NCBI GenBank assembly: GCA_041623535.1
Contig: JBFJWR010000091.1
Span: forward strand, 1-9,843
Source of the DNA: JBFJWR01 sp041623535
GTDB lineage: Bacteria > Pseudomonadota > Gammaproteobacteria > Pseudomonadales > JBFGWM01
Length of the DNA: 9,843 nt
Direction: 5' to 3'
Position 1 is the first letter of the stretch; the number at the start of each line of letters is the position of its first letter. A program made the position numbers and the translations under genes. The notes beneath the pieces were generated by a model. That model ran no database searches and was not told where the DNA came from. It saw nothing but the letters and a program-made list of their open reading frames with translations. This document shows, one piece after another, positions 6,424 through 9,843 of this stretch.

Positions 6424-7842
6424 ATGTTTAAAAGAAAAGCCAAAAAAGAAAGTCCCGAGCAGGGCCCGAAGATGAAAACCATCGGCGAGGGCGCTGCGTC
6501 CGGCAAGGAAGCCATCAAGCGCGGCACCAAGGACGACGGTGACTTCGACTTCATGAATGATGTCGCTGCGGCATTGCTTGAGCAGACGCCGCAGCGCGCG
6601 CGTTCCATTCTCTGGGCGAGCGTCATATTTCTGATACTGGCGTGCTTCTGGGCCAGTTATGCCGAGGTGGATGAGATTACCCGCGGCGAAGGGAAGGTGA
6701 TCCCCTTCAGTAAGCTGCAGGTCATCCAGAACCTCGAAGGCGGTATTGTTGCAGAACTGCTGGTGCGCGAGGGTGATATCGTGCAGCCGGGTCAGATCCT
6801 GCTGCGTATCGACGATACGAGGTTTGCCTCATCCTTCCAGGAAAGTGAACTGTCCCGGATTTCCCTGCGCGCCAAGATCGCACGTCTGCGTGCGGAGGCC
6901 GAGGGCAGCAAGTACATTCCGCCCAAGGATATTCCTGAGGAATACGCGGGCCTGGTCTCACAGGAGTTGGAATTGTACGGCTCGCGCAAGCGGGAACTCG
7001 ATCAGACCAAGCGCATATTGAAGGATCAGGTCTCGCAGGCTTACCAGGAACTGGCCGAAACCAAGACCAAGAAAGGCCAGATCGAGCGCAGTTACAACCT
7101 GCTTGCGGAAGAATTGCGCCGTACCCGTCCGCTGCTGGCAGACGGTGCCATCTCGGAAGTGGAGATCCTCCGCCTGGAGCGCCAGGTGAATGATCTCAAG
7201 GGTGAGATGGAAGTGACCGGCCACATGATTACCCGCGTCGCCTCCAAGTACAACGAGGCCAAGCGCAAGCTCGAAGAGGCCGAGCTGAGCTTCCAGAATG
7301 AAGCGCGCAAAGAACTGAACGAGTACCAGTCTGAACTGGCGCGCATGCAGAAATCCGGTGAAGCACTGGAAGATCGCGTCGCCCGTACCGCGGTGCGTTC
7401 GCCGGTCAAGGGCAAGGTCAAGCAGTTACTGGTCAATACCGTGGGCGGCGTGGTGCAGCCGGGTATGGACCTGGTGGAGATCGTGCCGTTGGATGACAAC
7501 CTGCTGGTCGAAGCGAAGATCAAGCCCACCGACATTGCCTTCCTGCACCCGGGCCAGAAAGCCACTGTGAAATTCACCGCTTACGATTTCGCAATTTATG
7601 GCGGCCTGGATGCCAACCTGGTACATATCAGTGCCGACTCCATCATCGATGAGCGTGGCGACGCCTTCTATACGGTCCGGGTCAAGACCACCCAGGCCTA
7701 CCTGGGTCGCGAGGATGAGGCGCTACCCATCATCCCCGGCATGGTGGCCTCGGTTGACATTCTCACCGGTAAAAAGACTATATTGGACTATTTGCTCAAG
7801 CCGATCCTGAAGGCCAAGCAACGGGCCCTTCGGGAAAGATAA
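6424..7842 (+). CDS. Type I secretion periplasmic adaptor, HlyD/LapC family
   Basis: This 472-residue membrane fusion protein should link the ABC pump to the TolC-type channel. In order: a basic cytoplasmic start with the acidic motif DGDFDFMNDVAAAL (38-51) common in LapC-like adaptors; one membrane helix (about 61-80); the first half of a lipoyl-like domain including VIQNLEGGIVAELLVREGD (100-118); a long periplasmic coiled coil (about 130-325) rich in Glu, Lys, Arg and Leu; the second lipoyl half from VRSPVKGKVKQLLV (324-337); and a beta-barrel region with LHPGQKATVKFTAYDF (374-389). It ends with a basic tail. Length and order match the family. It probably belongs to one operon with the pump (21-base gap) and the regulator (20-base gap). 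Confidence 0.95.
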   Translation: MFKRKAKKESPEQGPKMKTIGEGAASGKEAIKRGTKDDGDFDFMNDVAAALLEQTPQRARSILWASVIFLILACFWASYAEVDEITRGEGKVIPFSKLQVIQNLEGGIVAELLVREGDIVQPGQILLRIDDTRFASSFQESELSRISLRAKIARLRAEAEGSKYIPPKDIPEEYAGLVSQELELYGSRKRELDQTKRILKDQVSQAYQELAETKTKKGQIERSYNLLAEELRRTRPLLADGAISEVEILRLERQVNDLKGEMEVTGHMITRVASKYNEAKRKLEEAELSFQNEARKELNEYQSELARMQKSGEALEDRVARTAVRSPVKGKVKQLLVNTVGGVVQPGMDLVEIVPLDDNLLVEAKIKPTDIAFLHPGQKATVKFTAYDFAIYGGLDANLVHISADSIIDERGDAFYTVRVKTTQAYLGREDEALPIIPGMVASVDILTGKKTILDYLLKPILKAKQRALRER

Positions 7843-7862
7843 GCCTTTTTAAGAACCCATCC

Positions 7863-8510
7863 ATGATTTGTGCAACCGATCGCGAAGATATCCGCAATCG
7901 CTGGTTTGAAGGACTCGCGGGTCATCGCCAGGTGCGCGAGATTCGTAGCATGGATGCGCTGCATGCGGAACTGGAACGCAATGGCGCGGAAATCGTCCTT
8001 CTTCATCTGGGCCTGCCGGGTCTGGATGGAGAAGCCGGGGTTCAGCAACTGCGTGCCAGTTTTCCCGGGGTCCAGGTATTTTGCTTTGCCGATATGCCTG
8101 AAAACACCGAGGGGCTGCGGCTGCTGCAGCATGGTATCAGCGGGTATGCCAATGCCTTCATGAACCCGGCGCTGCTGGCACGTGCGGTCGACGTCATCGA
8201 ATCCGGGCAGGTCTGGTTGGGCCAGCGCCTGATGCAGGCGCTGATCAGTAACATGGCGAATGGCGGTGCGCCGGGAGGTGTGCCGGAGAACCCCGAACTG
8301 CAACGTCTGACTGCCCGCGAACGGCAGATCGTACAGGTACTTTCCGAGGGTGCGAGCAACAAGATTATCGCCCGCAAGCTGGACATTACCGAGCGTACGG
8401 TGAAGGCGCACCTGACCTCAATATTTGAAAAGACCGGAACCCACGATCGCCTGGAACTTGCCCTGCTGGTTCAGGGGAAGAGAGCGCCGGCTTCGGCTAT
8501 GGGCGCCTGA
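7863..8510 (+). CDS. LuxR-family regulator with a phosphorylation-dead receiver
   Basis: This 215-residue regulator has a receiver-like N-terminal half and a LuxR/NarL-type DNA-binding C-terminal half. The HTH (about 147-203) is intact: LTARERQIVQVLSEGASNK (149-167), then IARKLDITERTVKAHLTSIF (169-188). The receiver (about 1-115) keeps the LxLPGxDG shape (49-56), but the phospho-acceptor Asp is His48 (codon 8004-8006). The acidic pair near the start is reduced to Thr5-Asp6, the switch Thr/Ser is Ala76, and the conserved Lys is about Ala98. It therefore probably works without phosphorylation. The ATG at 7863 has only a weak site (AAGAA, 7851-7855), so translation may depend on the upstream adaptor gene. 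The likely target is the secretion/adhesin locus itself (inference). No sensor kinase is visible. Confidence 0.9.
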   Translation: MICATDREDIRNRWFEGLAGHRQVREIRSMDALHAELERNGAEIVLLHLGLPGLDGEAGVQQLRASFPGVQVFCFADMPENTEGLRLLQHGISGYANAFMNPALLARAVDVIESGQVWLGQRLMQALISNMANGGAPGGVPENPELQRLTARERQIVQVLSEGASNKIIARKLDITERTVKAHLTSIFEKTGTHDRLELALLVQGKRAPASAMGA

Positions 8511-8515
8511 CCCGC

Positions 8516-8537
8516 CTCACTTTTTGTGAGTGTTTTT
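8516..8537 (+). terminator. Weak intrinsic terminator after the regulator
   Basis: CTCAC (8516-8520), loop TTTTT, GTGAG (8526-8530), then TGTTTTT. The stem is only 5 bp, but it is followed by a T-tract and sits right after the regulator stop at 8510. It probably ends the pump-adaptor-regulator transcript, perhaps leakily. Confidence 0.5.
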
Positions 8538-8550
8538 ATATATAAAAACA
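8531..8550. repeat. Perfect 20-bp AT-rich palindrome
   Basis: The half-site TGTTTTTATA (8531-8540) is followed with no spacer by its exact reverse complement TATAAAAACA (8541-8550). It lies five bases upstream of the -35 hexamer of the next predicted promoter, centred near -50 from the expected start. It could be an operator for a dimeric regulator, an UP-element-like AT tract, or the T-run of the terminator before it. Confidence 0.6.
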
Positions 8551-8555
8551 AGCGG

Positions 8556-8584
8556 TTGCCGAGCCTTGCGATAATTGCGATAAA
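8556..8584 (+). promoter_or_regulatory. Candidate sigma-70 promoter of the retention-module gene
   Basis: TTGCCG (8556-8561), a 17-base spacer and GATAAA (8579-8584) each match consensus at four of six places. An overlapping alternative -10 is GATAAT (8570-8575). The predicted transcription start is near 8591, giving a leader of about 170 bases. The region upstream is very AT-rich. Confidence 0.5.
8566..8583. repeat. Perfect 9-bp tandem repeat across the -10 region
   Basis: TTGCGATAA occurs twice head-to-tail (8566-8574 and 8575-8583). Each copy supplies a GATAA core usable as a -10, so the duplication may create two overlapping promoters or a regulator site covering the promoter. Confidence 0.6.
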
Positions 8585-8676
8585 GTGATTTGGTGAGGCA
8601 TCTCCTGATACCTAAGTCCAATTTGCAAGTACCCAACTGATCGTTACAGTGGCTTTAATGAAATGGAGAAAACGGT

Positions 8677-8730
8677 GGGCTTTGGTCTTCCGCCATAAAT
8701 CATACAAGCCCAGATACTGCGCAGGCAGTA
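8677..8730 (+). other. Two hairpins in the leader of the retention-module gene
   Basis: GGGCTT (8677-8682) can pair with AAGCCC (8706-8711) across a 23-base loop. A second compact hairpin, TACTGC (8715-8720), loop GCAG, GCAGTA (8725-8730), follows about 20 bases before the GGAGG ribosome-binding site (8749-8753). I could not match this leader to a known riboswitch, including the GEMM cyclic-di-GMP type. Confidence 0.35.
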
Positions 8731-8763
8731 AATGACAGGAACCCAATCGGAGGGGTCAGGAAA

Positions 8764-9366
8764 ATGAGTACCGCAGAGAACATGATGCTTGTGGATGCCA
8801 CAAGTCAGGATGACACACAGGCACAAGCCATCGGCACCGTGGTTACGGTGTACGGGACGGCGGGCGTGCGCACCCCAAGTGGCGATCTGACGGTTCTGGA
8901 AGCTGGCGATCCCGTATTTCAGAATGATCGGATTGAAACCGGCGAGCCTGGTGGACTGGTCGTGGAATTTACCGATGGTTCGCGGCTCGACCTGGGACGC
9001 AACTCGCATGCCATGCTCGACGAGGAGGTGTATGACGCCACCCTGGCACAGGATGCCCCGGAAGACGTTCGTGCCGAATCATCTGAAATTGATCAGGTTT
9101 TTGAGGAACTGAACCTCGACGAACTGGCGCCCACGGCGGCCTCCGCGAACGCAAATAACGAAGACAACGGCAACAGCTTTGTGATTCTGGACCGTTCAGA
9201 CCAGTCTACTGACCCGGAAGCAGCGGCCCTGGATACTGATTTTCTGGAGCAGGTTTTTGGCAGTCAGCCGGTTGAAGACTCCGTGCCGCCGGCGCTGGCA
9301 AATGGGTTGCTAGATGCTCCGCCCGTTATCTCGTGTGACATTGAGGACCAGTGCCCGGATGTCTAA
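8764..9366 (+). CDS. Short retention-module protein (adhesin N-terminus without RTX repeats)
   Basis: This 200-residue protein matches the N-terminus of giant type I-secreted adhesins (LapA/BapA type). The FecR-like retention module runs from IGTVVTVYGTAGV (23-35) through LEAGDPVFQNDRIETG (45-60) and VEFTDGSRLDLGRNSHAMLD (67-86). In LapA this module holds the adhesin in the outer-membrane channel. The stretch LAPTAASANA (121-130) has the double alanine of LapG protease sites (TAAG in LapA), and NGNSFVILDRSD (135-146) matches the block that follows the site in such adhesins. It then stops after about 55 more residues, with no Ig-like or RTX repeats. The protein is very acidic, has no lysine, and no Lys or Arg after Arg144; two Cys lie near the end (191, 197). 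There is no N-terminal signal peptide. The start is supported by GGAGG at 8749-8753. It is either a stub or a mini-protein. Confidence 0.85.
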   Translation: MSTAENMMLVDATSQDDTQAQAIGTVVTVYGTAGVRTPSGDLTVLEAGDPVFQNDRIETGEPGGLVVEFTDGSRLDLGRNSHAMLDEEVYDATLAQDAPEDVRAESSEIDQVFEELNLDELAPTAASANANNEDNGNSFVILDRSDQSTDPEAAALDTDFLEQVFGSQPVEDSVPPALANGLLDAPPVISCDIEDQCPDV

Positions 9367-9410
9367 ACATCGAGAGTTTTACGCTGAAAACTAAATATAC
9401 TTCCAGTTAA

Positions 9411-9440
9411 AAAACGGCCTCTTCGGAGGTCGTTTTTTTT
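9411..9440 (+). terminator. Strong intrinsic terminator with UUCG loop
   Basis: AAAACGGCCTC (9411-9421) pairs with GAGGTCGTTTT (9426-9436), with one G-T wobble, around the very stable TTCG tetraloop, and is followed by more T's to 9440. It ends the retention-module transcript 45 bases after the stop. The A-run on the left gives it some chance of acting in the other direction too. Confidence 0.92.
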
Positions 9441-9565
9441 GGGGCCCAATCCTCGGCTATGCACTTGTCGGCTACTATTCAGCCAATTCCTGATTGGCAA
9501 ACTATCCCACCCTTGCCTATATTCAAAAAGCTGATTCCAAACGGAATTTTGTCGGCCTGCTAGGC

Positions 9566-9595
9566 TGGCTATTGTTGTCCCAATGTGAGTAGAAT
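9566..9595 (+). promoter_or_regulatory. Possible promoter of the TolC-type gene
   Basis: The -10 TAGAAT (9590-9595) matches consensus at five of six places. The -35 position at 18 bases spacing reads TGGCTA (9566-9571), three of six. A separate promoter is expected, because a strong terminator precedes this gap. The leader would be about 145 bases. Confidence 0.3.
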
Positions 9596-9620
9596 TGCGG
9601 CCACAATTGCGTCGATGTTC

Positions 9621-9691
9621 AGCCTGTATTCAGGTTGAATCTGGCTCACCGTACGGAATCGGTTCCGCTTTCAGGTCATGCCACGGGCATG
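9621..9691 (+). other. Three hairpins in the TolC-gene leader
   Basis: ATTCA/TGAAT (9628-9640) lies inside flanking AGCC/GGCT (9621-9624, 9643-9646). CGGAA-TCGG-TTCCG (9654-9667) and CATGCC-ACG-GGCATG (9677-9691) follow. No T-tract comes after any of them, so they are not terminators. They may stabilise the mRNA or regulate it. Confidence 0.35.
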
Positions 9692-9746
9692 GCAAGAAGG
9701 CTGGTTTAAGAAATAAAAGTGTTATGTCCCCTCTAAGGAGACCCGG

Positions 9747-9843
9747 ATGAAATTTAGCAAGGCTGTTGTTGCCAGCGTAGGCGCGTTGGTTATCAGTGCT
9801 TCCACCCAGACCGCTGCGGAAACTCTGCAAGAAGTAATTTCAG
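9747..9843 (+). CDS. TolC-family outer membrane channel (LapE type), 3' partial
   Basis: Only the first 32 codons are in the window. They encode a signal peptide: a basic start MKFSK, a hydrophobic core VVASVGALVIS (7-17), and a cleavage site after TAA (22-24). The mature start ETLQEVIS matches the E-T-L-x-E-A/V opening typical of TolC and LapE/AggA-type outer membrane factors. The ribosome-binding site TAAGGAG (9734-9740) is six bases from the ATG. Next to the ABC pump and HlyD adaptor this is the expected third part of the type I secretion apparatus. It is transcribed separately from the retention-module gene, judging by the terminator between them. The family call rests on a short stretch plus context. 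Confidence 0.8.
   Translation, partial: MKFSKAVVASVGALVISASTQTAAETLQEVIS

Larger units (their letters stand above)
9441..9746. other. 306-base gap before the TolC-type gene
   Basis: I see no gene here and no trace of RTX or Ig-like repeat coding. It holds a 6-bp hairpin GCCAAT/ATTGGC (9482-9498), a possible -10 TAGAAT at 9590-9595 with only a weak -35, a 7-bp direct repeat AATTGCG (9593-9599 and 9605-9611), three hairpins (9621-9691) and the ribosome-binding site TAAGGAG (9734-9740). Confidence 0.5.

Noticed and set aside
8591..8763. Cyclic-di-GMP (GEMM) riboswitch in the leader of the retention-module gene
   Set aside because: I could not find the conserved GEMM core or its tetraloop-receptor arrangement.
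8573..9611. AATTGCG as a shared motif of the two right-hand promoters (8573, 9593, 9605)
   Set aside because: The same 7-mer or its complement also occurs inside coding sequence (for example near 7112, 2526, 3408 and 7584), so it is not specific.
9367..9746. Frameshifted continuation of an adhesin after 9366
   Set aside because: No frame in this stretch shows repeats, RTX nonapeptides or the Ig-like blocks of such adhesins, and a strong terminator lies within it.
1..9843. CRISPR arrays, tRNA or rRNA genes, insertion sequences
   Set aside because: I saw no regularly spaced repeats, no tRNA cloverleaf or T-loop sequence, and no transposase or terminal inverted repeats.

Overview
The window looks like a piece of a Gammaproteobacterium chromosome. 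It is GC-rich, densely coded and uses bacterial Shine-Dalgarno sites. The MFS transporter followed by ssb is an arrangement seen near uvrA in pseudomonads and relatives, and the type I secretion proteins are of the LapB/LapC kind. I cannot name a genus from the sequence alone.

Left part (1-3986): the window opens inside an MFS transporter, of which only the last six membrane segments are present. A 312-base gap with a candidate promoter and a perfect inverted repeat leads to ssb (single-stranded DNA-binding protein), which is closed by a strong intrinsic terminator. Two nucleotide-sugar SDR proteins follow as a pair. The first is an RmlD-like protein that appears to have lost the YxxxK catalytic pair, and the second is an apparently intact GalE-type epimerase/dehydratase. 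A short minus-strand gene of the family often mislabelled 'tryptophan synthase subunit beta-like' converges on them.

Right part (3987-9843): a type I secretion locus of the large-adhesin (Lap/Bap/Lss) type. It contains an ABC permease/ATPase with a degenerate C39-like domain, an HlyD/LapC-type adaptor, a LuxR-type regulator whose receiver domain lacks the phosphorylation residues, a 200-residue retention-module protein, and the start of a TolC/LapE-type outer membrane channel. The three secretion parts should form the inner-membrane pump, the periplasmic bridge and the outer-membrane duct.

The most unusual item is the 200-residue protein at 8764-9366. It sits where such loci often carry a giant RTX adhesin. 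It has the FecR-like N-terminal retention module and a Thr-Ala-Ala-Ser stretch resembling a LapG protease site, but then stops without any repeats or RTX domain, and is followed by a strong UUCG-loop terminator. It is either the stub of a lost adhesin or a stand-alone 'mini-retention' protein that could act on the secretion channel. The gap before it holds a perfect 20-bp AT-rich palindrome, a perfect 9-bp tandem repeat overlapping a promoter, and a leader of about 170 bases with hairpins. This suggests dedicated control, possibly by the neighbouring pseudo-receiver LuxR protein.
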